Origin: Caballeronia sp. SEWSISQ10-4 2
GTDB taxonomy: Bacteria; Pseudomonadota; Gammaproteobacteria; Burkholderiales; Burkholderiaceae
Assembly (NCBI RefSeq): GCF_030464885.1
Contig: NZ_JALPRJ010000037.1
Location: forward strand, 1 to 64,000
Reading direction: 5' to 3'
Length of the DNA stretch: 64,000 nucleotides
Of this stretch, positions 43,215-52,666 are shown piece after piece (the first letter of the stretch is position 1; each line of letters starts with the position of its first letter). Position numbers and translations under genes: made by a program. The notes under the pieces were generated by a model. That model saw only the letters and a program-made list of their open reading frames with translations, did no database searches and was not told the DNA's origin.

Positions 43215-44768
43215 ATGCGTTTCAAGCTAACGATCAAGTTGCGTTTATTGGCCACGCTGGCGTTGCTCGGCGTCTTGCTCGTCTCAACAGGGATACTTGG
43301 AATTGCAGGCATGCGCGCCTCTAACGGCGCCGTCAAACAGGCCTACCTGAACGATGTGGCTGCCGCCACTGCGCTCGGCCGTTCCAACCTGAACCTCACG
43401 GTCGTGCGCACGACGCTCGACCGCGTGCTCCTGCATCCCGAGGCGCCTGACACGGCCGCGCTCGTGGACAAGGCATTGAGTTATCTGGCGGTATCGAACA
43501 CGGCGTGGACGGCTTACCAGGCGTTGCCGGCCTCCGATGCCGAAGCGGTGCTGTCGAAAGCGGTGTCAGATGCCCGTGCCGCGCTGCTGCATAACGCGAT
43601 CGAACCGATGATAGAGGCCATCAGAAAGGGCGACCACGCAACGGCGGACAAGCTTGCGATGGTCGACGTTCCACCGCTATCTGCCTCGCTCACACAGAAA
43701 TCCGCTGCGCTGGACAAGTTCCGCAACGAGCAGGGTGCGACCCGCTATCAGTCGGCGCAGGATCGTTACGATACCTTGCAGACGTTTACCTTGATTGCTA
43801 TCGCGGTGGGACTGCTTGCGTGTGTCGTCAGCGGGTTCAACCTGCTGCGCTCGATCACACGCCCGCTTAATCTCACATTGCGTCATCTCGACCGGATCGC
43901 CCGGGGTGACATGACGGAGAAACTGGACCTCGACGCCGGCGATGAAATGGGCCAACTGGCCGTGAGCGTAGGTACGATGCAAGACGGTATCGCCACGATG
44001 ATCGAGCAGATCGCGCGAGGCACGGAGTCGATCGCAGCAGCCACGCACCAGATCTCGGCCGGTAATACCGACCTCTCGCAACGCACCGAGGAGCAAGCGG
44101 CATCGGTAGAAGAAACCGCCGCGAGCATGGAACAGCTGACGAGCGCGGTCACGCAGAACGCGGAGCACGCACGGCAAGGCAAGGCGCTGGCGGAATCCAC
44201 GAACGTTGCCGCGACCCGGGGAGCCGATGTCGTCGACAAGGTGGTCACGACCATGGGGCAGATCGACGAAAGCGCCAGGAAGATGGGCGAGATCATCGGC
44301 GTGATCGAAGGGATTGCATTCCAGACCAATATCCTGGCGCTCAATGCCGCGGTGGAAGCGGCGCGAGCGGGCGACAAAGGCCGGGGGTTCGCGGTGGTTG
44401 CTGCGGAGGTTCGCACGCTGGCCCAGCGTTCCGCCGTTGCGTCGAAGGAGATCAAGGAACTGATCGACGTGTCCGCGGCGCGCGTGGCAGACGGCTCGCT
44501 GCTCGTCAATGAAGCGGGCGTGACTATCGGCGAGGTTCGTGCTGCGGTGCGCCGCGTGACCGTCATCATGGGCGAGATCGCGACGGCATCCGCGGAACAG
44601 AGCGACGGCATCGAGGAAGTCAATCGAGCGGTCTCGCAAATGGACGAGATGTCGCAGCAGAATGCCGCGCTGGTCGAGCAGGCTGCTGCGGCGGCAGCGT
44701 CGCTCGATGAACAGACGGGCTTGCTCAAGGCCGCAGCTGGGCGCTTTCAGTTGCGGCGGCTTGCATAG
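43215..44768 (+). CDS. Methyl-accepting chemotaxis protein
   Basis: The 517-aa receptor has two membrane helices (about 9-31 and 195-217) around a periplasmic four-helix sensor (TarH-like, with RTTLDRVLLHP). A HAMP domain follows, then the signalling domain with the hairpin tip EGIAFQTNILALNAAVEAAR. The Glu/Gln sites SQRTEEQAASVEETAASME are methylation regions. No C-terminal NWETF tether is present. The start is uncertain between ATG 43215 and GTG 43206. No che genes are nearby; the ligand is unknown. Confidence 0.92.
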   Translation: MRFKLTIKLRLLATLALLGVLLVSTGILGIAGMRASNGAVKQAYLNDVAAATALGRSNLNLTVVRTTLDRVLLHPEAPDTAALVDKALSYLAVSNTAWTAYQALPASDAEAVLSKAVSDARAALLHNAIEPMIEAIRKGDHATADKLAMVDVPPLSASLTQKSAALDKFRNEQGATRYQSAQDRYDTLQTFTLIAIAVGLLACVVSGFNLLRSITRPLNLTLRHLDRIARGDMTEKLDLDAGDEMGQLAVSVGTMQDGIATMIEQIARGTESIAAATHQISAGNTDLSQRTEEQAASVEETAASMEQLTSAVTQNAEHARQGKALAESTNVAATRGADVVDKVVTTMGQIDESARKMGEIIGVIEGIAFQTNILALNAAVEAARAGDKGRGFAVVAAEVRTLAQRSAVASKEIKELIDVSAARVADGSLLVNEAGVTIGEVRAAVRRVTVIMGEIATASAEQSDGIEEVNRAVSQMDEMSQQNAALVEQAAAAAASLDEQTGLLKAAAGRFQLRRLA

Positions 44769-44799
44769 CGAGGCGGGCTTTTCGTTCGCACTCGGTCGG

Positions 44800-45560
44800 G
44801 GGGCTGGTTTTTTGGGGTAACGGTCGGGGTTGATGCTGGGTTGCTGCTTTCAGCGTCCGTGGCCGGTCTATGCTGGCTGTTCTCTTTATCACTATTAGCC
44901 ACTGTGCGTGGCGGCACGTCGTTTCTTTGTCCAACGGCGAAAAAGAAACAGAAGCAAAGAAAGCGCCTCCCAACAATCAGCAAGTTAGTGTCCCTAGCGT
45001 GCAGGCCGCAGTTTTTGGCACCTGATAGCACGGTGCTCGCCAGACTCGATAATGTTTGAACCCCTCCTTCTCGCGAATCCTGACACGAACACGCTTCGCC
45101 CCCAACGCTCTCGGGCAAGCACGATGACCCACAAACCAGTACGGCCTCACGTGTGCTGGTTGCCTCATTTCGTGGTGGGTTGGCTACGTGGTCTGCGTGC
45201 TTTTTTCTTGCGATGGTTGTACGCGGATAGCGCGGGGTATCCCTTGGGCAGGTTCCGTCACTGGTGGCGAAGCGTGTGGGTATCCGTGTTCGGAGAGGTC
45301 GGGGTTCAAACATTCTCCAGTCTGGCGAGCACCGTGCTATCAGGTGCCAAAAAGTGAGGCCTGCACGCTAGGGACACTAACTTGCCCGTGGTTGGAAAGC
45401 GCTTTCTTTGCTTCGTTTCTTTGTCGCTTTGGACAGAAATGACGTGCCGCCACGCACAGTGGCTAATAGCGATAAAAAATACAGCTAACTCACGAAGACC
45501 ACTAACGCCGAAAGCACCAACCCGGCATTGACCCCGACCGCTCCCCCTACAACCACCAAA
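44800..45560. repeat. Large two-armed inverted repeat (~300-bp arms)
   Basis: The left arm (about 44800-45103) is found again, reversed, at about 45262-45560 around a spacer of roughly 160 bp. Matching blocks include AGCCACTGTGCGTGGCGGCA, GCAAGTTAGTGTCCCTAGCG, TTTTTGGCACCTGATAGCAC and CGGTGCTCGCCAGACT. Identity is high in the middle and lower at the ends. Short open frames in it come from the repeat and are not believed. It lies between the chemoreceptor and phospholipase genes and looks like a mobile or REP-like palindrome family. Confidence 0.85.
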
Positions 45561-45785
45561 CCCCGCCCACCAGCGCGAGCAAAAACCGCGCCCTCATCAT
45601 CAAAGCGTCATCAAACGTTCAAGCCGTTAGGCAACTATCTGCTCACTGACACGCCGTGTCAGTGACGCGTCCGTCCGCCACCTTCACTTTCACCCGGCCG
45701 CAAAGAACCGCGCCGCTGCTCCACGAGCAGCCACGAGCAGTCGCGGCCATGGCGCGCATGCCACCCCGGTACCCAGGAGATACGC

Positions 45786-47594
45786 ATGTCTGCAAAATGT
45801 ATTGCTCTCTCGAACAACGACGTCATTCTTGTTGCATGGACCTTCGAGCACAAGCTTGCCGGCTGTGTCGGTTTCGATGTCCGGCGCGTTGATGCGTCAG
45901 AAGTGCAGACGGGAAGCAGCGCCCCGCAAGGGGTGTCGTTACCTGCCATGGCCGGTTTTCCCAGCAACCCCGATTCGGGACACGCCGGGCAGACGACGGC
46001 ACAGGGCCCGATCCAGAAATTTTTCTGGAAGGACCTGTATGTCAGGGACGCTCACACGCACGGCGCCACCGTCTACCAGATCATCCCGCTTCAAGGCACA
46101 TTCAGCAAAGATGCGCCTCCGAAGTTAGCGCCGCTCGAAGGTGCCCCCATCCTCTATTCAAACCCCGTCAGCCTGACGGCGGAACACGGACCGAAGGACG
46201 ACCCGGGCGCCGTCAAATGCTATTTCAACCGGGGCATTCTCGCGACGCAGGCGCTTGCCCGGCAACTCCCGAAGAGCAAGAGCGATCTGCCGGATTCGGG
46301 CGTGCTGCTCAAACGCATTGCGGACCCCGCTGACCCGTTGCGCAAGTCGCTGGCAGGCGACCTCGTAACGGTGCTGCCGTCGCTGCTTGAGGAGGCTAAA
46401 GCGCACGGTGGAAGTTGCTACGCAGCGTTGTATGAGCTCGCCGACAAACAACTTGAAGCGGCCCTCATCGGCAACAAGCAATTGCATCTGATCCTGTCGA
46501 ATACCTTCGACAGCACGACCCACGACGATGACCGAGAAAACGCCCCCGCACGCGAAGCGCTGCATCATTCGGGCGTCGATGTAACGGATCGGATGCTTCC
46601 TGACGGCAGTCATATCGGGCACAACAAGTTCATGCTTTACGTCGATTCTCACGGCAAGCCGGACACCGTGCTGACGGGCTCGACCAACTGGACACCGACC
46701 GGTCTTTGCGCACAGACCAACAACAGCATCGTGCTGCGCTCAGCGTCGCTGGCGAGTGCTTATTCGACGTACTGGAACGCGCTCAAGAAAGATACGCTGG
46801 GCGCGGGCACGGACCCACACGCGTTGCAAAGCAAAGCGTTCCGTACGGCAAACGCCGCCCCGATTGCCGTGCAGATTCCAGGCGCCAAGAAAGCCACGCT
46901 CTGGCTTTCGCCCAACACGCTTCAGAAGAACAAGGCTAAGGATGTGACACCGCCCGACATGGCAGACGTGTATGCCCGCATCGAGGGGGCGAAATCCGCG
47001 GTGCTGTTTCTCGCATTCGATCCGGGGCAGCCCAGCATCATCGATGCCGCTGCTTCGGCGCAGGAGAAGAACGGAAAGCTATTCATCCGCGGCGCGCTGA
47101 CGAACGCGGACCGGGCGGGAAACTTTGTCATCGACTTGCACAACAATAATTCGACGCCAACGGACCCGGCGCAAGTGATTCCCACCGAGGGCGTCAATGA
47201 CGCGTTCGGCGTCTGGGAAAAGGAGCTCGCCAAAGCGGGGCACGCGGTGATTCACGACAAGATAGTCGTCATCGACCCGTTCGATCCTGACCGGTGCACC
47301 GTGGTGGTCGGCAGCCACAACCTGGGCAACAAGGCGTCGTCCACCAACGATGAAAACTTCGTCATCATCGAAGGCAATGTCAGTCTGGCATGCGCGTACG
47401 CAGTCCACGTGCTCGACGTGTACGACCACTACAGGTGGCGCTATCTGCTTGCGCAGCACGGAACCCAGGATAGCTGGCAGGGCTTGCATGAAGACGACTC
47501 GTGGCAGAGCGCCTACTTTTCGCCGAACGGCAAACCGAACAATGCGGAACTGTCGTTCTGGCTGGGAGCTTCTGTGGGTGGCACGGGTGAGTAA
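45786..47594 (+). CDS. Phospholipase D-like protein with two HKD motifs
   Basis: The 602-aa protein has two PLD catalytic motifs: HNKFMLYVD with GSTNWT near residue 278, and HDKIVVID with GSHNLGNKASSTNDEN near 489. In the first motif the Asp is one residue further from Lys than the usual spacing. No signal peptide is seen. The first 200 residues have no known domain. PLD-type enzymes cut phosphodiesters in lipids or nucleic acids; this long form with an unknown head could be an effector or defence nuclease. The start ATG 45786 follows CAGGAG. Confidence 0.85.
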   Translation: MSAKCIALSNNDVILVAWTFEHKLAGCVGFDVRRVDASEVQTGSSAPQGVSLPAMAGFPSNPDSGHAGQTTAQGPIQKFFWKDLYVRDAHTHGATVYQIIPLQGTFSKDAPPKLAPLEGAPILYSNPVSLTAEHGPKDDPGAVKCYFNRGILATQALARQLPKSKSDLPDSGVLLKRIADPADPLRKSLAGDLVTVLPSLLEEAKAHGGSCYAALYELADKQLEAALIGNKQLHLILSNTFDSTTHDDDRENAPAREALHHSGVDVTDRMLPDGSHIGHNKFMLYVDSHGKPDTVLTGSTNWTPTGLCAQTNNSIVLRSASLASAYSTYWNALKKDTLGAGTDPHALQSKAFRTANAAPIAVQIPGAKKATLWLSPNTLQKNKAKDVTPPDMADVYARIEGAKSAVLFLAFDPGQPSIIDAAASAQEKNGKLFIRGALTNADRAGNFVIDLHNNNSTPTDPAQVIPTEGVNDAFGVWEKELAKAGHAVIHDKIVVIDPFDPDRCTVVVGSHNLGNKASSTNDENFVIIEGNVSLACAYAVHVLDVYDHYRWRYLLAQHGTQDSWQGLHEDDSWQSAYFSPNGKPNNAELSFWLGASVGGTGE

Positions 47595-47772
47595 TCGGCG
47601 CTAGAGCATCGGAAGCAGGGCGAGCGCTGGTGCAACAGCGGTACTCGCCGGGGTGGAGCCAACATGGCTCCACCCCGGATGGAGTTCATCATTTCCGCAC
47701 TTCCAGCGTCGCTTCGACCGTATGCGGAACGACGTGCCACTGTGCGCCGCTAGCGCGTGGCCGCAAGTCGTT

Positions 47773-48006
47773 TCACCTGGCCGGTAATTGTTGAAATGGC
47801 GAGCGCGGCAAGGGCTCGCCATCGATGAACGCTGTGGCACTGCGTACAGCAAACTCGTAGGCACAATCGCGATTGGCAAACTGTCCAAGATCCCCAAGAG
47901 ACGTAGCTTCGCCGTCTTCCTCCAGAATGGAAACGCGCGCAAGGAACGTGTTGCCTAGTCGTGTTACGGAGGGTTGAATAGCGGCACCGTGGTGATAAAA
48001 GACCAT
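47773..48006 (-). CDS. Small hypothetical protein
   Basis: The 77-aa product starts at ATG 48006, five bases after AAAGGAG; the longer frame upstream lacks a ribosome site. It begins MVFYHHGAAIQPSVTRLGN and contains a compact alpha/beta pattern (FLARVSILEEDGEA, CAYEFAVRSATAFIDGE). Similar short proteins are common in Burkholderia. I do not know a function. It converges on the phospholipase gene. Confidence 0.6.
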   Translation of the reverse strand: MVFYHHGAAIQPSVTRLGNTFLARVSILEEDGEATSLGDLGQFANRDCAYEFAVRSATAFIDGEPLPRSPFQQLPAR

Positions 48007-48630
48007 CGCATCTCCTTTCATGAATTGCCGGATTGCAATAACTGTAGCGTTGCAATTTGTCGATGTGAAAATGTTACTTTTCCCCACTGAGCGCATAACT
48101 AAAACCGGATACGCGCCAAGAAAATCAGCACTTTCGGTCCCATGCGCCGACGCGCTGGCGGCCAATGCAAATAGCGTCTTGGCGGTGAAGTGAGAACATG
48201 CAAATTTCGTGCGGGGAGGCTTATGAAGCTACCCCGGTCTGACGACCGTTGTGTGACGTGAGCGGCCGATCTTCGCAACACAGCATTGCGTGCGTGGACG
48301 ATGGATAGAGGAAGATTCAGTGCCGTATCAAACGGTCGCGGAACGATAGAGTCGTGACGGCTGTCTCTGCAGGAGCGCGGTGGCCAAGGCCGTGCTTGTC
48401 ACCGTGCGACGAAGTGCGACTGTCATCATCGCACTGGAGAATGCGGGTTCGATCACACCGGCGACCGGACGATGCAGAGCGCTGCGTTGTCTCGCATCGC
48501 ACGAACTCAGGTAATCAAGCTGCTTTAAGGACGCGCCCAACCGCATGCATATTCTTCGGCCTCTCAAACCACGGATCGTGCCAGACGACTCGATCGCTCC
48601 ATCGCCATATAGCCTGCGGATGTCGAGTTC
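48007..48630. other. Intergenic region, no gene seen
   Basis: It separates a leftward small gene from the rightward membrane protein. Short frames here (48099-48281, 48328-48672 reverse) show no family pattern. Confidence 0.4.
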
Positions 48631-49671
48631 ATGCGCCCGGCGGCAAGGGCGGACCTCGTGACCGGCGCTCACACACGTAACGCGGCGACGATGCTCGCCG
48701 TGCTGGGGGTCGGACTCTCAATGGGCGTGCCCTTCGTACTAGGCCCCCAGGGCTTGTTCACGAGCCTGCTGACGGTGCCGGTGCAAGTATTCCTGGCGCT
48801 GGCAGCGAGCGCCGCTGTGAGCGCGCTGGCGAAGGCTGGCAAGCTGCACTTGTTGCAAGCGACGCTTGGGCTTCGTCTGCGTTTCTTGCGCACGTTTGCG
48901 ATTACCCTCGTAACCGATTTCGCCTTCCTCGTCTCGCCTCTGGGAGCAGCCGGGTATGGGGTCAATATGGCATTGCTGCAGCGCGCCGGGGCCTCGTGGG
49001 CGATTGCCACTACTGTTGTCGGCGCCGACCAGGCACTCGATCTGACGTTCTTCGCGATAGCGGTGCCGATCGCGCTTGTGTTTTCCGTGGGCCCACTGAC
49101 TTATCTAGCCCCGAGAGTCAGCTTGTCGACCGTCGCCGGAGTGTTGGGAGTTGTCGCGATCCTGATCGGCGCGCTATGGGCATGTCGCGGGTATATCGCG
49201 CGTGCGTTTGACGCGGTGGGCCACCGTGTCCCATGGATCAAAGCGCGGCGGGCCCGGTTGGAGCGGTTCCGCCAGAGTGTGCGCCAGCAGTGGGTATTGC
49301 TATTGACGGGACCGCGCGACCGGTTCGCCGCATTATTGCTGCTTACTACGCTGCAATGGCTGCTTCGCTACAGCGCCCTGTGGTTTGTCCTGCTCGAACT
49401 TGGGTACCGGTTGCCCCTCGGATTCGTTCTGGCGGTGCAGGCGGTGGTGCTGCATGCGGCGCTCTGGACGGGCGTGCCCGCTGGCGGAGGCGGCGGCGAT
49501 CTTGCGCTTGCTGCCGCGTTCGCGGCCTGGGTTCCACGGGCGGCCATGGCGACGGCCCTGATGCTTTGGCGTTTCGCCACGCTCTATTGCCCGCTGATTC
49601 TGGGCGCCGCTGGCTTTGCTGCCCTTGCATGGCGGCGGTACATGGTCACGTCAGCTGCCGCTCCCGACTGA
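48631..49671 (+). CDS. LPG-synthase-TM/UPF0104 flippase-like membrane protein
   Basis: The 346-aa protein has about eight membrane helices and matches the lysylphosphatidylglycerol synthase TM region (AglD/YbhN-like). Family features include FLRTFAITLVTDFAFLVSPLG, here split at residue 20, AGASWAIATTVVGADQALDL and the Gly run PAGGGGGDLALAAAF. Such proteins are linked to glycolipid or lipid flipping. The gene converges on a family-2 glycosyltransferase with 25 bp between them, which suits a lipid-glycosylation role, though they are on opposite strands. The start ATG 48631 has a weak ribosome site. Confidence 0.8.
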   Translation: MRPAARADLVTGAHTRNAATMLAVLGVGLSMGVPFVLGPQGLFTSLLTVPVQVFLALAASAAVSALAKAGKLHLLQATLGLRLRFLRTFAITLVTDFAFLVSPLGAAGYGVNMALLQRAGASWAIATTVVGADQALDLTFFAIAVPIALVFSVGPLTYLAPRVSLSTVAGVLGVVAILIGALWACRGYIARAFDAVGHRVPWIKARRARLERFRQSVRQQWVLLLTGPRDRFAALLLLTTLQWLLRYSALWFVLLELGYRLPLGFVLAVQAVVLHAALWTGVPAGGGGGDLALAAAFAAWVPRAAMATALMLWRFATLYCPLILGAAGFAALAWRRYMVTSAAAPD

Positions 49672-49696
49672 GTCCCGCAGGGTAGCGCAGGGTGGA

Positions 49697-50470
49697 TTAA
49701 GCCGCGGTATCGCGAGGCCTCCTGATCCGCACGGAGAACGGTGCGTGTCCGGCATGATCGACTCGTAGAGCAAATAGATGACACGTCTGTGACAGGAGGG
49801 CGAGCGGGTAAGTGACCGTCAACAAGTCGGCGATCATGCGCCATTCCGCGCGGATGCCTTTCCAGTAGCCGAGTTTTTCAGTCTTGCGGGCTTGCGTGAC
49901 CTTGGGCCAGTGGGTGACCGCAATCGAGAGCCGGCGCGCGATGATCAGGCGATTCATGAACACTTCAATTCCAAAGCGCGGTAAGCGATGAATTTCCTTG
50001 AGCGCCTCGCTCAGCAGTTCTTTCCTGACCATGCGCTCTCCCGAAACGAAATCGAGACCGATCGCGCGAAACAGCAGCAGGCTGTTCTGCCGCAGGCTCA
50101 GGCTGACATCCGCGGCGCCGCTCAGCACGGGGGCCGCGAGCGCGGTGACGTGTTCGGCGGCGAGCCCCTTGAGGTCCGCATCGAGCAGCATGAGCAACTC
50201 GTTCTGGGCGGCGGCGATGCCAACGGCCATCGCCGCGCTCTTACCGCGGTTCACCTCGCATTGAATCAAGCTTACTGATGGAAAGCGTTTGACGATCTCG
50301 GCAGTGCCATCGGTCGAGCCGTCGTCGACCACGATGACTTCGCCCAGCAGTGGATGCGCGGATGCGACCGCGAGCACCGCGCCAATCCGCGGGGCCTCGT
50401 TGAATGCGCAAATGATGCATGAAACACGGTGACGATTTCGGCGGTCGGACGATGTGGAAATGGCGTTCAT
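49697..50470 (-). CDS. Family-2 glycosyltransferase
   Basis: The 257-aa protein (from ATG 50470) has the GT-A core: SCIICAFNEAPRIGAVL, EVIVVDDGSTDGTAEIV and LLMLLDADLKGL, with the DxD-type DAD. It lacks obvious membrane spans until a hydrophobic C-terminal stretch (IADLLTVTYPLALLSQ). A longer frame to ATG 50536 adds 22 unlikely residues. It likely transfers sugar from a nucleotide or polyprenyl donor. It is divergent from the fae-like gene and converges with the flippase-like gene. Confidence 0.88.
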   Translation of the reverse strand: MNAISTSSDRRNRHRVSCIICAFNEAPRIGAVLAVASAHPLLGEVIVVDDGSTDGTAEIVKRFPSVSLIQCEVNRGKSAAMAVGIAAAQNELLMLLDADLKGLAAEHVTALAAPVLSGAADVSLSLRQNSLLLFRAIGLDFVSGERMVRKELLSEALKEIHRLPRFGIEVFMNRLIIARRLSIAVTHWPKVTQARKTEKLGYWKGIRAEWRMIADLLTVTYPLALLSQTCHLFALRVDHAGHAPFSVRIRRPRDTAA

Positions 50471-50594
50471 GCGCAACAGCAGTTGAATGAGGAATGATTC
50501 AAGGTTTTCGCAGCCATAGGACGCAATAGCCTGCAACGGAAAACGCGGTGATAGAGTAACCGCTTTGCATCGAACCCGCTAAGGAGACAGCTCG

Positions 50595-51128
50595 ATGACC
50601 GATAAATTCATATTCCATGCTGGCGAAGCCACCGTGTTTGCCGCCCCTGGCCAGGCTACCGACGCCATGCCGGAAATCTTGATTGGCCGCGTCGACGGGC
50701 CGGTCGGCCAGGCGTTTGCGAACATGATGGCGCAGAGCAAGGGGCACACGGCCATGTTTGCCATCCGCGCCTGCAACCAGCTCGTGCGCCCGGTCACGAT
50801 GCTCGTGCCGAAGGTGACGCTCAAGGACATGGCGACCATCGAATTGTTCGGCGGCGTGGTGCAATCGGCTACGGCCGATGCGGTCATCGACTGCGTGATT
50901 GAAGGGCTGATCCCGAAAGAGATGGCAAACGAGCTGTGCATCATCAGCCTGGTCTGGATCGACCCGCGCTGTGTGACGGATCCCAATCTCGACAAGAAGG
51001 ATATGTACCGCACCAACTACGAAGCGACCAAGCTCGCGATTCGCCGTGCGCTGACCGGTGAACCGACTATCGATGAACTGATCGCCAATCGACACTCGAT
51101 CAAGCACGACATGGACGACTGGAGCTGA
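50595..51128 (+). CDS. Formaldehyde-activating enzyme paralogue (Fae-like)
   Basis: The 177-aa protein matches Fae along its length, for example GPVGQAFANMMAQSKGHTAM, KVTLKDMATIELFGG and NYEATKLAIRRALTGEPT. Fae condenses formaldehyde with tetrahydromethanopterin. The family catalytic His in AHIDLIIG appears here as Met25 (DAMPEILIG), so normal activity is doubtful. The start ATG 50595 follows AAGGAGA. No methanopterin pathway gene is in the window. Fae2/Fae3-type paralogues of unknown role are known in methylotrophs. It may be a formaldehyde or aldehyde sensor. Confidence 0.88.
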   Translation: MTDKFIFHAGEATVFAAPGQATDAMPEILIGRVDGPVGQAFANMMAQSKGHTAMFAIRACNQLVRPVTMLVPKVTLKDMATIELFGGVVQSATADAVIDCVIEGLIPKEMANELCIISLVWIDPRCVTDPNLDKKDMYRTNYEATKLAIRRALTGEPTIDELIANRHSIKHDMDDWS

Positions 51129-51631
51129 TCCCAGGTAACGGTCCCGTCCCCATTGTTGGAGCACGATGTATCGACCGCATTGGCACGTGCTTGCCGATGC
51201 GATCGATGCGTCGCGCCCGGTTGATTTTTTCGGCTGCCGGGGAAGCGAATGGACGAAGATGTGCAGCAGTTCGAAGCCGAGTTAGCCAAGCGAGGCGAGG
51301 CGGCTGTCCGGGCAGACCTAAACCACACCAACCAGTTCGGCGATAACACCGCAAAGGCGCTCGGCTGGTTGGATTGGGCCAAGCACATCTCGCATTGATC
51401 CCGCACCGGCAAGAACATGCTTGCCCGGTAAGTTTGACTCCAACGCATTGGCATCTTTGACCGACACATCGGTCGTCTACTTGTGCGCCGTACGACAAGA
51501 TTTCGTTCGCGCCAGCGCATATAGGGTATTTATTGAGTTCATATGATGTTCCGAGCGAGACGCATACCGGGCGCGTGCCTGGTGACGGATAGCCTTCCAT
51601 TCACTGGCAAGCTGCACGGAGCCCGACCAAC
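51129..51631. other. Gap between fae-like gene and ABC importer
   Basis: Apart from a 49-codon frame at 51249 (below), I see no gene here. The 230 bases before 51632 must hold the importer promoter. Confidence 0.4.
51249..51398 (+). CDS. 49-codon ORF, possible gene fragment
   Basis: ATG 51249 opens a 49-aa frame beginning MDEDVQQFEAELAKRGEAAV and ending LGWLDWAKHISH. The pattern (EAELxxRGxxxVRxDL) resembles the first helices of small Burkholderia membrane or hypothetical proteins, so it may be a truncated copy. A ribosome site is weak (GGGGAAGCGA). Confidence 0.35.
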   Translation: MDEDVQQFEAELAKRGEAAVRADLNHTNQFGDNTAKALGWLDWAKHISH

Positions 51632-52666
51632 ATGACAACCCTTACGACCATCTCCAGATCCTGCGCTTGTGCCGCGCTATTGCTCGCAGGCACCGTCGGC
51701 CTGAGCGAAACGGCGCTGGCTGCGCCACTCCAGCCCATCGAATTCGTCGAAGCCGTGCATAACCTTGGGTACATCGACCTCTACGTCGGCCAGCACGCGA
51801 AGATCTTCGAGAAGCACGGGCTAACGCTGCATCTGACAGCAGCCGGCGGTGACACGCAGGCCTTCGCCGCCGTGCTCGGCAGGACCGCGCAGTTCGCGGT
51901 GGGTGACCCCACAATGGTCGAGATGTCGCGGGAGCGAGGCGGTCCCGGGATGGTCGTCGGCACACTGGTGCAGCGTGCCCATTACTTCGGCGTGTCGAAG
52001 ACTGTCGCCGCGCCGATCACCAATCCCAAGGGGTTCAAGGGACTGACCTTCGTGACCTCGCCCGATCCGAACACGAATTACAGTGTCACCAAGAAGCTCA
52101 TGCAGGACAACGGGCTGAAGCTCGGCGCCGACGCGAAGATCATCGAAGTGAATCCAGGCACGGAGATCGGTGCGATGCTCGCGGGCCGCGCCGACGTGGC
52201 CGTCGCATATCAGCCGAATGTCGCGGCGGCGATCGCGCAGGGCGCGAAGGTCGTGTTCGACTTCTCGAGCTACATGGGTCCGTTCTGCAACACCGGCGTG
52301 ATGGTCCTGCCCGAGTACGCGAAGGCGCATCCCGACGTGGTCCAGGCGCTTGTCGATGCGCTCGAAGAGTCGGCGCGTCTGACCTACGCGAAGCCGGACT
52401 ACGCCAAGCAGGTCGCGCGCACTGAATTTCCCGACGTGCCCGGCGACGTCGTCGATCGCGCCATCGACATGGAATTGCAATACAAGATCCCGGCGCAGAC
52501 GATCCCTGTCGACCAGAAGCAGTGGGCCAACCTGATGTCGATGCAGAAGTACCTCGGCAATGTGCAGGCGTCGATTGCATTCGGCGATGTGATCGACAAC
52601 CAGTACGCCGACAAGGCGGCGAAGATGGCCGCGGCCGGCGGCGGCACGGCCGTCGCCGCCAAGTGA
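51632..52666 (+). CDS. NMT1/SsuA-type ABC substrate-binding protein
   Basis: The 344-aa periplasmic protein has a cleaved signal (ALLLAGTVGLSETALA, about residues 15-30). Its mature part has the NMT1/SsuA fold: FVEAVHNLGYIDLYVGQHAK, GRTAQFAVGDPTMVEM and GRADVAVAYQPNVAAA. These bind sulfonates, taurine, pyrimidines or other small nitrogenous compounds. The ATPase and permease follow at once, then an acetamidase and an SDR enzyme. An amide or formyl-amine substrate is therefore the best guess. Its stop TGA abuts the GTG start of the ATPase gene. Confidence 0.88.
   Translation: MTTLTTISRSCACAALLLAGTVGLSETALAAPLQPIEFVEAVHNLGYIDLYVGQHAKIFEKHGLTLHLTAAGGDTQAFAAVLGRTAQFAVGDPTMVEMSRERGGPGMVVGTLVQRAHYFGVSKTVAAPITNPKGFKGLTFVTSPDPNTNYSVTKKLMQDNGLKLGADAKIIEVNPGTEIGAMLAGRADVAVAYQPNVAAAIAQGAKVVFDFSSYMGPFCNTGVMVLPEYAKAHPDVVQALVDALEESARLTYAKPDYAKQVARTEFPDVPGDVVDRAIDMELQYKIPAQTIPVDQKQWANLMSMQKYLGNVQASIAFGDVIDNQYADKAAKMAAAGGGTAVAAK

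Noticed and set aside
44747..45442. Several frames inside the large inverted repeat
   Set aside because: They are mirror products of the repeated DNA, seen on both strands of both arms, with no ribosome sites.
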